Below are positions 21,430 to 30,163 of a stretch of 64,000 bases of DNA, piece after piece. Each line of letters opens with the position of its first letter. Position 1 is the first letter of the stretch. The notes beneath the pieces are model-generated. The model was given only the letters and a program-made list of their open reading frames with translations, did not search any database and was not told where the DNA came from. The position numbers were made by a program, and so were the translations under genes. This stretch comes from Frigoribacterium sp. SL97 (lineage in GTDB: Bacteria > Actinomycetota > Actinomycetes > Actinomycetales > Microbacteriaceae): contig NZ_CP113062.1 in assembly GCF_026625765.1 (NCBI RefSeq), positions 1,240,001 through 1,304,000 on the forward strand, written 5' to 3'.

Positions 21430-21448
21430 TATGGTTAGGCTAACCTCA
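21430..21448 (-). promoter_or_regulatory. DtxR/IdeR iron box upstream of efeUOB
   Basis: On the leftward strand the 19-mer reads TGAGGTTAGCCTAACCATA, matching the palindromic consensus TTAGGTTAGSCTAACCTAA at 16 of 19 positions, including the whole core AGGTTAGCCTAACC. The embedded TAGCCT could itself be the -10. Iron-bound DtxR/IdeR binding here would block efeUOB transcription. Confidence 0.88.
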
Positions 21449-21505
21449 CTTAGGGCGCCCTGAGCCAGACCGACAGTAGTGCGGCGCGGCATATCCTGTC
21501 CAGTG

Positions 21506-22852
21506 ATGAACTCCTCCGCCTCGCCGACGCCCGCGTCGCCCTCGACCGCCGGCGACCCTCGGCTCGAGCGCGTGCTCTTCGTCCACGCCCACCCCGACGA
21601 CGAGACCATCACCACGGGTGGCACGATCGCCGCGATGGTCGAGGCCGGTGCCGCGGTCACCGTCGTGACCTGCACCCGAGGCGAACTGGGCGAGGTGATC
21701 CCCGACGACCTCGCCGCCCTCCGGGCCGACCAGGCCGCCCTCGCCGTCCACCGCGAGGGCGAGATCGCCGCCGCCATGCGAGACCTCGGCGTCGACGACC
21801 ACCGGTTCCTCGGTTCGGCCGGTGCCCGCACGCCGGGGCTCCCCGAACGGGTCTATCGCGACAGCGGCATGGTCTGGCGGTCGGACGGCGTGGCCGGGCC
21901 GACGCCCGACCTGCACCCCGCGGCGTTCTGCGCCGCCGAGTTCGGCGAGGTCGTGAGCGACCTGTCGGCCGTCGTCCAGTCCGTGCGCCCGACCGCGATC
22001 ATCAGCTACGACGAGGACGGCGGGTACCACCACCCCGACCACGTCCGGGCCAACCGGGTCGCCGTGCGTGCCGCCCGCCTCGTCGGCGTGCCGTTCTTCG
22101 CGATCGTGGCCGGTGCCGAGTCGGCCGTGGGGGCGGAGGCCGAGGCCCTCGCCACCGACGACACCGTGCTGACGACCGACACGCGTCACGTGGCTCCTCG
22201 CAAGCTCGCCGCACTCCGCGACCACCGCAGTCAGGTCGAGGTCGTCGACCTCCCGGGTGGCCGGGCCGGCATCCGGTTCCCCCACGGCGCCGTCGAGCCC
22301 GTGACGGTCCGCGAGTCGTTCCGCTTCGTGCCCGAGCCGACGGTGGACGAGGGCGATTCCGAGATGGCCCGGATGACGACGGGCGGACGCGTCGTCGCGC
22401 TCGTCCTGGCGCTCGCCGCCGGGGCCGTGTTCGGCACCATCGGCACCGTCATGCACCAGTCGACGATCACCGTCGCCGGCTCGCCGTTCTGGTCCGGGCT
22501 CGTGCTCGCGTTGCTCATGAGCCTCACGCTCCTCGCCGGTCTCCGCTCGGTCTTCGGCTCGCGGGCGATGGCCGGGGCCGCCGCCGTCGGTCTCATCGGG
22601 GCGCTCGTCGTCCTGTGGCAGGCGAGTCCCGGGGGGTCGATCCTCGTGCCCGACAACACGCCCGCCCTGGTCTGGCTCGGCGGAGTGTTCCTGATCTGCC
22701 TCGTGGTGCTCGGGTGGCCGCGATTGCGGGGCCCGGCCGCCGGGGGAGCGACGCCGCCCCGCGACGCGGCCCGCGCCTCCTCGGTCGAGGCACAGCCGGC
22801 AGACGATAAGCTGGACGCCCTGCCCGACGCGAAGGGAACCCCCCAGACGTGA
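21506..22852 (+). CDS. mshB: MshB-type deacetylase (mycothiol) with C-terminal membrane domain
   Basis: MshB removes the acetyl group from GlcNAc-inositol in mycothiol synthesis. Residues about 15-270 form a PIG-L/LmbE deacetylase with the zinc motif FVHAHPDDETITTGGT and the second ligand region GYHHPDHVRANRVAVRAA; GELGEVI after strand 2 is characteristic of MshB. Unlike the roughly 300-residue mycobacterial enzyme, this one is 448 residues, because a second domain with about four transmembrane helices (from VVALVLALAAGAVFGTIG) is fused at the C-terminus. The ATG start has TATCCT eight bases upstream (leaderless). Its TGA overlaps the ferredoxin start (GTGA). A related LmbE deacetylase acting on another substrate cannot be excluded. 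Confidence 0.82.
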   Translation: MNSSASPTPASPSTAGDPRLERVLFVHAHPDDETITTGGTIAAMVEAGAAVTVVTCTRGELGEVIPDDLAALRADQAALAVHREGEIAAAMRDLGVDDHRFLGSAGARTPGLPERVYRDSGMVWRSDGVAGPTPDLHPAAFCAAEFGEVVSDLSAVVQSVRPTAIISYDEDGGYHHPDHVRANRVAVRAARLVGVPFFAIVAGAESAVGAEAEALATDDTVLTTDTRHVAPRKLAALRDHRSQVEVVDLPGGRAGIRFPHGAVEPVTVRESFRFVPEPTVDEGDSEMARMTTGGRVVALVLALAAGAVFGTIGTVMHQSTITVAGSPFWSGLVLALLMSLTLLAGLRSVFGSRAMAGAAAVGLIGALVVLWQASPGGSILVPDNTPALVWLGGVFLICLVVLGWPRLRGPAAGGATPPRDAARASSVEAQPADDKLDALPDAKGTPQT

Positions 22853-23175
22853 CGTACGTGATCGCACTTCCCTGTGTCGATGTCAAAGACCGTGCCTGCA
22901 TCGACGAGTGCCCCGTCGACTGCATCTACGAGGGCGAACGCTCGCTCTACATCCACCCCGACGAATGCGTCGACTGCGGTGCGTGCGAGCCCGTCTGCCC
23001 GGTCGAGGCCATCTACTACGAAGACGACCTGCCCGACAAGTGGGCCGAGTACTACAAGGCCAACGTCGAGTTCTTCGACGAGATCGGTTCACCCGGCGGC
23101 GCGGCCAAGGTCGGCGTCATCGCCAAGGACCACCCCGTGATCTCGGCGCTGCCCCCTCAGGGCGCCGGCGCCTAG
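22849..23175 (+). CDS. fdxA: 7Fe ferredoxin (FdxA/FdxC type)
   Basis: This 108-residue electron carrier has the actinobacterial 7Fe ferredoxin layout: CVDVKDRACIDECPVDCIYEG for the first cluster region and CVDCGACEPVCPVEAI for the classic CxxCxxCxxxCP [4Fe-4S] site, followed by the family tail with YYKANVEFFDEIGSPGGA. The GTG start overlaps the mshB stop by four bases and GAAGGGAACC upstream may serve as ribosome site. It lies directly before dapC, as I recall for M. tuberculosis fdxC and its neighbouring aminotransferase gene. Confidence 0.94.
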   Translation: MTYVIALPCVDVKDRACIDECPVDCIYEGERSLYIHPDECVDCGACEPVCPVEAIYYEDDLPDKWAEYYKANVEFFDEIGSPGGAAKVGVIAKDHPVISALPPQGAGA

Positions 23176-23185
23176 GACGGCCCCC

Positions 23186-24286
23186 GTGGCGCTCGACCTG
23201 CCCGAGTTCCCCTGGGACGCCCTGGTGCCGTACGCGGCCACCGCCCGGCGCCACCCCGGAGGCATCGTCGACCTCAGCGTCGGTTCGCCCGTCGATCCGA
23301 CGCCCGAGGTCGTCCGTGAGGCCCTCGCCGTCGCGACCGACGCGCACTCCTACCCGCAGGTCGCCGGCACCCCGGCTCTGCGGTCGGCCATCTCGGAGTG
23401 GTACGCGCGCCGCCGAAGGGTGACCGGACTCGACGACTCGAACGTCCTGCCGACCATCGGCTCGAAAGAACTCATCGCCGGCATGGCGCTCTGGCTGGGC
23501 ATCGGTCCGGGCGACACGGTGGTCTACCCGACGAACGCCTACCCGACCTACGCGCTCGGCGCCGCCCTCGTCGGCGCGACGGCCCTCGCCTCCGACGACC
23601 CGGCCGAGTGGCCCGTCTCGACGAAGCTGGTCTGGTTGAACAGCCCGGGCAACCCCGACGGGGCCGTGCTGGGCTTCGAGGCGCTCCGCGCCGCCGTGGC
23701 CCGCGCGCGCGAACTCGGTGCCGTGATCGCCGGCGACGAGTGCTATGCCGAACTCGGGTGGACGGGCGAGTGGGCCGACCGCCCCACGCCCTGCATCCTC
23801 GACCCACGCGTGGTCGGCGACGACCTCCGCGGCGTCGTCTCGGTCTACTCGCTCAGCAAGCAGTCGAACCTCGCCGGGTACCGCGCGGGCTTCGTCGCGG
23901 GCTGCGACCACGTGCTCGGGCAGCTCCTCGCCGTGCGCAAGCACGCGGGCCTCATGCCGCCGGCCCCGGTGCAGCAGGCCATGGTCGTCGCCTTGGCCGA
24001 CGAGGCCCACGTGGTCGAGCAGAAGGCGCGGTACGCGGCCCGCCGAGCGCACCTCCTGCCCGCTCTCGAGGCAGCGGGGTTCCGCATCGACCGCAGCGAG
24101 GCCGGCCTCTACCTCTGGGCCACGCGGGACGAGGACGCCTGGGCCTCGGTGTCCTGGCTCGCCGAGCGTGGCGTGCTCGTCGCCCCGGGGTCGTTCTACG
24201 GGCCCGCCGGTGATCGCCACGTCCGCGTGGCACTCACGACGACCGACGAGCGCATCGACGCCGCCGTGGGGCGACTCGGCGGCTGA
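23186..24286 (+). CDS. dapC: Succinyldiaminopimelate transaminase DapC
   Basis: DapC transfers an amino group from glutamate to N-succinyl-2-amino-6-oxopimelate in the succinylase branch of lysine/diaminopimelate synthesis. The 366-residue product is a class I/II aminotransferase with LSVGSPVDPTP, NSPGNPDGAVL and the PLP lysine Lys225 in SLSKQSNLAGYRAGFVAG. The DapC call rather than a generic aminotransferase rests on the close match of the N-terminus (LPEFPWDALVPYAATARRHPGG) to actinobacterial DapC and on dapD and dapE lying 1.4 kb downstream. GTG start, ten bases after the ferredoxin stop. Confidence 0.9.
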   Translation: MALDLPEFPWDALVPYAATARRHPGGIVDLSVGSPVDPTPEVVREALAVATDAHSYPQVAGTPALRSAISEWYARRRRVTGLDDSNVLPTIGSKELIAGMALWLGIGPGDTVVYPTNAYPTYALGAALVGATALASDDPAEWPVSTKLVWLNSPGNPDGAVLGFEALRAAVARARELGAVIAGDECYAELGWTGEWADRPTPCILDPRVVGDDLRGVVSVYSLSKQSNLAGYRAGFVAGCDHVLGQLLAVRKHAGLMPPAPVQQAMVVALADEAHVVEQKARYAARRAHLLPALEAAGFRIDRSEAGLYLWATRDEDAWASVSWLAERGVLVAPGSFYGPAGDRHVRVALTTTDERIDAAVGRLGG

Positions 24287-24302
24287 CCGCTAGGCTGACC
24301 GG

Positions 24303-25598
24303 GTGACTGACACTGCCAACGACGCCCAGAAGGCCACGCTGCAGTTCCCGGGGGGAACAGCCGAGTTCCCGATCGTCGCGAGCACCGAGGGTGCCTCGGC
24401 GATCGACATCTCGACGTTCACCAAGCAGACCGGTTACACGACCCTCGACACGGGTTTCGTGAACACCTCCAACGCCCGAAGCACGATCACCTACATCGAC
24501 GGTGATCAGGGCATCCTGCGCTACCGGGGCTATCCGATCGAACAAGTCGCCGAGAACTCGACCTACCTCGAGACGGCCTGGCTGTTGATCTACGGCGAAC
24601 TGCCCACCCCCGACCAGCTCGCCGACTTCGACGCGCGCATCCGGCGGCACACGCTGCTGCACGAAGACCTGCGCCGTTTCTTCGACGCCCTGCCGCACAA
24701 CGCCCACCCGATGTCGGTGCTGTCGAGCGCCGTCGGTGCACTGTCGACGTTCTACGAAGACAGCATGAGCGTGCACGATCCCGAGCAGGTCGAGCTCCAG
24801 ACCGTCCGACTGCTGGCGAAGCTGCCGGTCATCGCGGCGTACGCGCACAAGAAGAGCCTCGGCCAGGCGTTCCTCTACCCCGACAACTCGCTCAGCTTCG
24901 TCGACAACTTCCTCAAGCTGAACTTCGGCACGATGGCCGAGCCGTACGAGGTGAACCCCGTCCTGTCGAAGGCGCTCGAACGCCTGCTCATCCTCCACGA
25001 GGACCACGAACAGAACGCGTCGACCTCGACCGTGCGTCTCGTCGGCTCGACGCAGGCCAACATGTTCTCGTCGATCTCGGCCGGCATCAGCGCCCTCTAC
25101 GGGCCGCTGCACGGCGGGGCCAACGAGGCCGTCCTCAAGATGCTCGCCGAGATCCGCGACAGCGGCCAGGGTGTCGAGCGCTTCGTCGAGCGGGTCAAGA
25201 ACAAAGAGGCCGGCGTCAAGTTGATGGGCTTCGGCCACCGGGTCTACAAGAACTACGACCCGCGCGCCAAGCTCGTCAAGGAGAGCGCCACCGAGGTGCT
25301 CGAGTCGCTCGGCGTGAAGGACGACCTGCTCGACATCGCGATGGAGCTCGAGGGCATCGCCCTGGCCGACGACTACTTCGTCGAGCGCAAGCTCTACCCG
25401 AACGTCGACTTCTACACGGGCGTCATCTACAAGGCGATGGGGTTCCCGCCCCGCATGTTCACGGTGCTCTTCGCCATCGGTCGCCTTCCCGGCTGGATCG
25501 CCCACTGGCGCGAGATGAACACCGACCCGACGACCAAGATCGGCCGCCCCCAGCAGTTGTACCTGGGCGCGACCGAACGCGATTGGCCGCAGCGCTAG
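24303..25598 (+). CDS. gltA: Citrate synthase
   Basis: This enzyme condenses acetyl-CoA and oxaloacetate to citrate. The 431-residue product has the type II bacterial length with an N-terminal beta-rich domain (ATLQFPGGTAEFPI) and the catalytic histidine regions GPLHGGANEAV and MGFGHRVYKNYDPRAK, plus the late DFYTGVIYKAMG segment. The GTG start is preceded by TAGGCT at 24291-24296 with a six-base spacer and no ribosome site, so it is probably leaderless and independent of dapC. A bidirectional terminator separates it from dapD. Confidence 0.97.
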   Translation: MTDTANDAQKATLQFPGGTAEFPIVASTEGASAIDISTFTKQTGYTTLDTGFVNTSNARSTITYIDGDQGILRYRGYPIEQVAENSTYLETAWLLIYGELPTPDQLADFDARIRRHTLLHEDLRRFFDALPHNAHPMSVLSSAVGALSTFYEDSMSVHDPEQVELQTVRLLAKLPVIAAYAHKKSLGQAFLYPDNSLSFVDNFLKLNFGTMAEPYEVNPVLSKALERLLILHEDHEQNASTSTVRLVGSTQANMFSSISAGISALYGPLHGGANEAVLKMLAEIRDSGQGVERFVERVKNKEAGVKLMGFGHRVYKNYDPRAKLVKESATEVLESLGVKDDLLDIAMELEGIALADDYFVERKLYPNVDFYTGVIYKAMGFPPRMFTVLFAIGRLPGWIAHWREMNTDPTTKIGRPQQLYLGATERDWPQR

Positions 25599-25624
25599 TC
25601 CGCCGGAACGATCGGCACGACGCG

Positions 25625-25675
25625 AAGGGGTGGGCACGACGCCAGGTTCAGACCTGGAGTCGTGCCCACCCCTTT
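25625..25675. terminator. Bidirectional terminator between gltA and dapD
   Basis: AAGGGGTGGGCACGAC (25625-25640) pairs with GTCGTGCCCACCCCTT (25659-25674), and an inner CCAGGT/ACCTGG extends the stem. It serves two convergent genes and ends in TTT on the + strand. Confidence 0.92.
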
Positions 25676-25698
25676 CGGTCGTGGTGCTCGTCGAAGAC

Positions 25699-26673
25699 CT
25701 ATGCGTGCAACTGCGAGTTGAGCGTGATGCCGTGGCCCTTGCGGGGCAGCACCTCGACGGCGCCGGTCAGCGAGTTGCGGCGGAAGAGCAAGCCCGGCTG
25801 GCCCGAGAGCTCGACGGCCTTGACCGTCTGCGGCGAACCGTCGTTGGTCGGGGTGCCGCCCACGACGACGACCTTGGTGCCCGCCGTCACGTAGAGCCCG
25901 GCCTCGACGACGGTGTCGTCGCCGATCGCGATGCCGATGCCGGCGTTGGCGCCGAGCAGGGCGCGGGCGCCGATCGTCACCCGCTGGGTGCCGCCGCCCG
26001 ACAGCGTGCCCATGATCGAGGCTCCGCCGCCGATGTCGGACCCGTCACCCACGACGACGCCCTGGGAGATGCGGCCCTCGACCATCGACGACCCGAGCGT
26101 GCCCGCGTTGAAGTTCACGAACCCCTCGTGCATGACCGTGGTGCCGGGGGCCAGGTGGGCACCGAGCCTCACCCGCGACGCGTCGGCGATGCGGACGCGG
26201 TCGGGCGAGACGTAGTCGAGCATGCGGGGGAACTTGTCGATGCCGGTCGCGACGATGCCGGCACGCTGCAGCATCGGACGGAGCCGTGCGAAGTCGTCGG
26301 GGTGGACCGGCCCCGCGTTCGTCCAGGTGACGATGGGCAGGTGCGCGAACACGCCGTCGAGGTTGACCGTGTTGGGCTCGACGAGGAGGTGGCTCAGCAG
26401 GTGCAGTCGCAGATACGCGTCGGGCGTGGATGCAGGAGGCGCGCTCAGGTCGATCTCGACGGTCACCGGGACGAGGTCGACCGCGCGGCGCTCGTCGGGT
26501 CCGGCCGCGTCGGCCAGCTCGGCCGGGACGATCTCGGGGTCGCGGTCGGCCGGGAGGGTGCCGAGCCGGGGGGAGGGGAACCAGGTGTCGAGCGTGGTGC
26601 CGTCGTGCGAGACGGTCGCGAGGCCGTACCCGTAGGCGTGGGTCGGGGCGGTGGCGGTGGCGTCGGAAGTCAT
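25699..26673 (-). CDS. dapD: Tetrahydrodipicolinate N-succinyltransferase DapD
   Basis: DapD adds the succinyl group to tetrahydrodipicolinate in lysine/peptidoglycan precursor synthesis. The 324-residue product has the actinobacterial DapD form: an N-terminal alpha/beta region, then a left-handed parallel beta-helix of hexapeptide repeats (from RIADASRVRLGAHLAPGTTVMHEGFVNFNAGT to GTKVVVVGG). The ATG at 26673 has TACGCT ending seven bases before it, a leaderless layout. One dispersed 10-mer copy (26434-26443) encodes part of an SAPPAS stretch in the N-terminal domain. It is divergent from dapE with only 76 bases between starts. Confidence 0.95.
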   Translation of the reverse strand: MTSDATATAPTHAYGYGLATVSHDGTTLDTWFPSPRLGTLPADRDPEIVPAELADAAGPDERRAVDLVPVTVEIDLSAPPASTPDAYLRLHLLSHLLVEPNTVNLDGVFAHLPIVTWTNAGPVHPDDFARLRPMLQRAGIVATGIDKFPRMLDYVSPDRVRIADASRVRLGAHLAPGTTVMHEGFVNFNAGTLGSSMVEGRISQGVVVGDGSDIGGGASIMGTLSGGGTQRVTIGARALLGANAGIGIAIGDDTVVEAGLYVTAGTKVVVVGGTPTNDGSPQTVKAVELSGQPGLLFRRNSLTGAVEVLPRKGHGITLNSQLHA

Positions 26674-26749
26674 GGACCCGAGCGTATCGGCAGCCGCCGA
26701 CGGACCGCTTCGGAGGTGACCCGTGCCCTGGCCCCGTAAACTCGCCCGC

Positions 26750-27823
26750 ATGGCACCGATCGACCTCTCCGTCTCGCCCGTCGACGTCACCAGGCAGCTC
26801 TGCGACATCCGGTCGGAGTCGGGTGACGAACGCCTCGTCGCCGACGAGATCTGGGCCACGCTCGACGGTTGCGACCACCTCGAGTTGTTCCGCGACGGCG
26901 ACGCGATCGTCGCCCGGACCCGGCTCGGCCGGGCCTCGCGGGTCGTCATCGCCGGTCACATCGACACGGTGCCGATCAACGACAACGTGCCCACGCGCTA
27001 CGAGACCGAGGACGGGGTCGACTACCTCTGGGGTCGCGGCACCGTCGACATGAAGGCCGGCTGTGCCGTCCACCTGAGGCTCGCGGTCGAGTTGACCGAG
27101 CCCGGCGTCGACGTCACCTGGGTCTGGTACGACCACGAAGAGGTCTCCGACGCCCTGAACGGCCTGGGCCGCCTCGCGCGCGTCCGACCCGACCTGTTGG
27201 CCGGCGACTTCGCCGTCCTGGGAGAACCGAGCAACAGCGGGGTCGAAGGGGGCTGCAACGGCAACCTGCGCGCCGAGATCCGCACCTTCGGCGCCCGCTC
27301 GCACAGCGCCCGCTCGTGGGTCGGCGACAACGCCATCCACAAGGCCGCGCCGATCCTCGACGTGCTGGCGGCCTACGAGGCGCGAGAGGTCGAGGTCGAC
27401 GGGCTCGTCTACCGCGAGGGCCTCAACGCCGTGGGCATCACGGGCGGCGTGGCCGGCAACGTCATCCCCGACGAGTGCATGGTGCACGTCAACTACCGGT
27501 TCGCCCCGAGCCGCAGCGGCGACGAGGCCGTCGCCCACGTCCGCGAGCTCTTCGAGGGCTTCGACGTCACGATCGTCGACCTCGCCCCCGGGGCCCGGCC
27601 CGGTCTGGACGCCCCGCTGGCACAGCAGTTCCTGCGTGCCGTGGGCGGCGAGGCCAAGCCCAAGTACGGGTGGACGGACGTCGCGCGGTTCTCCGCGCTC
27701 GGCGTCCCCGCGGTCAACTACGGTCCCGGTGACCCGATGCTGGCCCACCACGACGACGAGCGGGTGCCCGTGCAGCAGATCCTCGACAACGAGCGCGGAC
27801 TGCGGGCGTGGCTGACGGCCTGA
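26750..27823 (+). CDS. dapE: Succinyl-diaminopimelate desuccinylase DapE
   Basis: DapE hydrolyses N-succinyl-LL-diaminopimelate. The 357-residue M20-family metalloenzyme has the first zinc ligand in IAGHIDTVP, the bridging aspartate in GRGTVDMKAG, the catalytic pair in WYDHEE and a further ligand in LGEPSNSGVEGGCNGNL, with the dimerisation domain between. The ATG start has TAAACT ending seven bases upstream and no ribosome site (leaderless). The final 16 bases overlap the start of the next membrane protein gene. Confidence 0.95.
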   Translation: MAPIDLSVSPVDVTRQLCDIRSESGDERLVADEIWATLDGCDHLELFRDGDAIVARTRLGRASRVVIAGHIDTVPINDNVPTRYETEDGVDYLWGRGTVDMKAGCAVHLRLAVELTEPGVDVTWVWYDHEEVSDALNGLGRLARVRPDLLAGDFAVLGEPSNSGVEGGCNGNLRAEIRTFGARSHSARSWVGDNAIHKAAPILDVLAAYEAREVEVDGLVYREGLNAVGITGGVAGNVIPDECMVHVNYRFAPSRSGDEAVAHVRELFEGFDVTIVDLAPGARPGLDAPLAQQFLRAVGGEAKPKYGWTDVARFSALGVPAVNYGPGDPMLAHHDDERVPVQQILDNERGLRAWLTA

Positions 27824-29079
27824 CCGTCGACGACGCGAGTCGCGCCTCCTCGTCCCCGTCGACGCGGCACGATCCCCGACGACCGACCTCGGCGTCGAGG
27901 CCCCTCTTGCTGCGCTACCGGCTCACGCCGTGGTGGGCCCGGGTGCTCGTGGTGTTCGTCCTGTCGCGCGTCGTCAGCACGATCGCGCTGCTCACCTTCG
28001 CCGGTGCCCAGCAGGCCAACGCCTGGACGCTCGCGAGCCCTGATTACGGCAGCTTCGCCACGATCTGGGACGGTCACTGGTACAACATCATCGCCGTGGT
28101 GGGGTACCCGCGCGACCTCCCCATCACCGGGGACGGCCACGTCGGAGAGAACGCCTGGGCGTTCATGCCCGCCTACCCGTTCGTCGTCCGTGGGCTGATG
28201 GGCCTGATGGGCCTGCCGTTCGCGACGCTGGCCGTCGTCGTGTCGGTCGCCTGCGCCGCGGGGGCGGCCCTGTTGTTCTACCGCCTCATGCGGCACGCGC
28301 TGCCCGAGTCGACCTCGTTGTTCGCGGTCGTCCTGTTCTGCGTGGCGCCCCTGTCGCCGCTGCTGCAGGTGGCCTACGCCGAGTCGATGTTCCTGCTGCT
28401 GCTCTGCGCGAGCCTGCTCATGCTGGTGCGGCGGCAGTACCTGGCGATGCTGCCGGTCGTGCTCATCATGTCCTTCACGCGGCCTGGAGCCCTTCCGCTC
28501 GCCCTGGCGATCGGTCTCCACGGGGTGCTGCGCTGGTGGCGCCGGCACGACGATCCCTTCCCGGTGCGCGAGCGCGTCCGGGTGGCGGTGTCGGCGGCGG
28601 CCACGGGCGTGTTCGGCGTCGCCTGGCTCGTCGTCGCCGGCGCTGTCACGGGCGTGCCGGGTGCGTACACCGAGACCGAACTCGCCTGGCGGGCGCCCTA
28701 CATCGGCTACGGACCGCTCGTGCCGTTCACCCCGTGGGTCGACGGGGCGAACTGGTGGTTTCCGGGTGGTTCCGGCATCGCCCTCCTCGTGGTCACGCTC
28801 GTGGCGTTCGGAGCCCTGCTGCTGTCGCCGTGGGCACGCCGGACGAGCACCGACCTGAGGCTGTGGGGCGTCGCCTACGGGCTCTACCTGCTGGCGGTGT
28901 TCTTCCCGCAGTCCAGCACCTTCCGGCTCCTGATGCCGCTCTTCCCCCTGCTGGGCGTCCTCGCGGTGCCGCGCTCGAAGGTCTACCGGGCGCTGCTCGT
29001 CGCCGTGTTCGTGGCGGCACAGTGGGTGTGGCTCTACTACTGCTGGTGGGTGAACGGGTACGACTGGACGCCGCCGTGA
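27808..29079 (+). CDS. PIG-V/GPI-mannosyltransferase-like integral membrane protein
   Basis: The 423-residue product has about ten to eleven hydrophobic segments and the sequence ATIWDGHWYNIIAVVGYP after the first one; an aspartate in such a first external loop (WDG) is typical of GT-C glycosyltransferases related to PIG-V. A polyprenyl-phosphate-mannose-dependent mannosyltransferase acting on the cell surface is the likely role, but donor and acceptor are unknown. The N-terminal 30 residues are serine/arginine-rich and contain a copy of the dispersed 10-mer at 27841-27850 (encoding RASS). GTG start inside the end of dapE, so probably cotranscribed. Confidence 0.75.
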   Translation: MADGLTVDDASRASSSPSTRHDPRRPTSASRPLLLRYRLTPWWARVLVVFVLSRVVSTIALLTFAGAQQANAWTLASPDYGSFATIWDGHWYNIIAVVGYPRDLPITGDGHVGENAWAFMPAYPFVVRGLMGLMGLPFATLAVVVSVACAAGAALLFYRLMRHALPESTSLFAVVLFCVAPLSPLLQVAYAESMFLLLLCASLLMLVRRQYLAMLPVVLIMSFTRPGALPLALAIGLHGVLRWWRRHDDPFPVRERVRVAVSAAATGVFGVAWLVVAGAVTGVPGAYTETELAWRAPYIGYGPLVPFTPWVDGANWWFPGGSGIALLVVTLVAFGALLLSPWARRTSTDLRLWGVAYGLYLLAVFFPQSSTFRLLMPLFPLLGVLAVPRSKVYRALLVAVFVAAQWVWLYYCWWVNGYDWTPP

Positions 29080-29162
29080 TCGGCCGGGGAACGGCGTCGT
29101 TTAGGTCGGGGGCCCGAAATCACGGATAATGGGACCAGCAACTTGCGAAAGGGGACTATCTG

Positions 29163-29333
29163 ATGGCAGCCATGAAGCCGAGGACCGGCGACGGGCCTAT
29201 GGAAGCCGTTAAGGAGGGCCGTCTCATCATCGTGCGTGTTCCGCTCGAGGGTGGGGGACGCCTCGTGGTGTCGGTCAACGACGACGAAGCCAAAGAGTTG
29301 CACGACGCCCTCGCCGGCGTCGTCAGCGCCTAG
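29163..29333 (+). CDS. DUF3117 protein (56 aa)
   Basis: This very short gene encodes a 56-residue protein beginning MAAMKPRTGDGPMEAVKEGR and containing IIVRVPLEGGGRLVVSV and a C-terminal helix NDDEAKELHDALAGVVS. DUF3117 is almost restricted to actinobacteria and strongly conserved, but its function is unknown; the M. tuberculosis counterpart, as I recall, is Rv1211. The ATG has an AAAGGGG ribosome site and a GATAAT -10 about 35 bases upstream. A stem-loop terminator follows. It is below most gene-finder length cut-offs but clearly real. Confidence 0.9.
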   Translation: MAAMKPRTGDGPMEAVKEGRLIIVRVPLEGGGRLVVSVNDDEAKELHDALAGVVSA

Positions 29334-29355
29334 TCGGCCGCCTCCTTAATAACCC

Positions 29356-29398
29356 CGGACGCCCCGCCCGCCGCACCTGCGGCGCGCGGGGCGTCCGT
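29356..29398 (+). terminator. Terminator after the DUF3117 gene
   Basis: CGGACGCCCCG at about 29356-29366 pairs with CGGGGCGTCCG near 29386-29397, with further partial pairing of GCCGCA with TGCGGC inside. Confidence 0.75.
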
Positions 29399-29473
29399 GC
29401 GCGTGCCCGCCTCCGTGCGCTGGCTACCGCGCCGGTTGCCTGCTGCACGGGCAGGGAGCCCGGCGGGGGAGCG

Positions 29474-30100
29474 TCACCGCTTGATCAGCGAGAGCAGCCC
29501 GTCGCCCGCCGTCGAGAGCGAGCTGATCACGGCCGGTGAGGTGGACACCTCGGTCAGCAAGGTGCGGAAGCCCGTGGTCGTGCTGTCGCGGACGGCGGGA
29601 TTGGCCACCCGTCCGTGCCAGAGTGCGTGCGCGACGAGGACGAGTCCGCCCGGGCGGGCGAGGCGCAGGCCGTGCTCGACGTACTCGATGACCGAGCCGG
29701 GGTCGGCGTCGACGAAGACGATGTCGTACGAGTTCTCGTTCATCCGGGGCAACACGTCGGCGGCACGGCCGGCGATCATGCGGAAGCGGCTGGCAGGGAT
29801 GCCCGCCTGCAGGTAGGCGTCCCGGGCGGCCTGCTGGTGCTCGATCTCGCGGTCGATGGTCGTCAGGACGGCCGCGGGGGCGCCCGAGAGCAACCAGAGC
29901 CCGCTGACGCCCAGGCCCGTACCGACCTCGATGATCGACGAGGCGTTCGAGGCGGCGGCGACGACCGCGAGCTGGGCGCCGACCGCCGGCGAGACGGCCT
30001 CGACCCCGACCTCCAACGAATGCTGTCGAGCCTCGGCGATCGCGTCGCTCTCGGTGACGAGTTCTTCCGCGAACTTCCAACTTGACTCTATCTGCGACAC
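29474..30100 (-). CDS. Family 3 O-methyltransferase
   Basis: The 208-residue product is a SAM-dependent O-methyltransferase of the catechol-OMT-like family. The Rossmann motif I is IIEVGTGLGVSGLWLLSG, the acidic ribose-binding residue follows in TIDREIEHQQAARDAYLQAG, and the metal/catalytic region is YDIVFVDADPGSVIEYVEHGLRLARPGG. It resembles M. tuberculosis Rv1220c, which also lies just before the tat gene; the substrate is unknown. The GTG at 30100 is chosen because a GAGGAG ribosome site ends five bases upstream; the in-frame ATG at 30121 would place that site inside the gene. Confidence 0.87.
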   Translation of the reverse strand: MSQIESSWKFAEELVTESDAIAEARQHSLEVGVEAVSPAVGAQLAVVAAASNASSIIEVGTGLGVSGLWLLSGAPAAVLTTIDREIEHQQAARDAYLQAGIPASRFRMIAGRAADVLPRMNENSYDIVFVDADPGSVIEYVEHGLRLARPGGLVLVAHALWHGRVANPAVRDSTTTGFRTLLTEVSTSPAVISSLSTAGDGLLSLIKR

Positions 30101-30163
30101 ACCCACTCCTCGAAAGGCCAACTCTAGGGGGTTCCCCGAGTCGTCACCGGTTAGTCTGCTTGC

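Noticed and set aside
20431..21831. A 466-residue start for EfeU
   Set aside because: The extra N-terminus runs through the iron box and the opposing mshB promoter and start; the family begins MLAxYLIGLREG at 21330.
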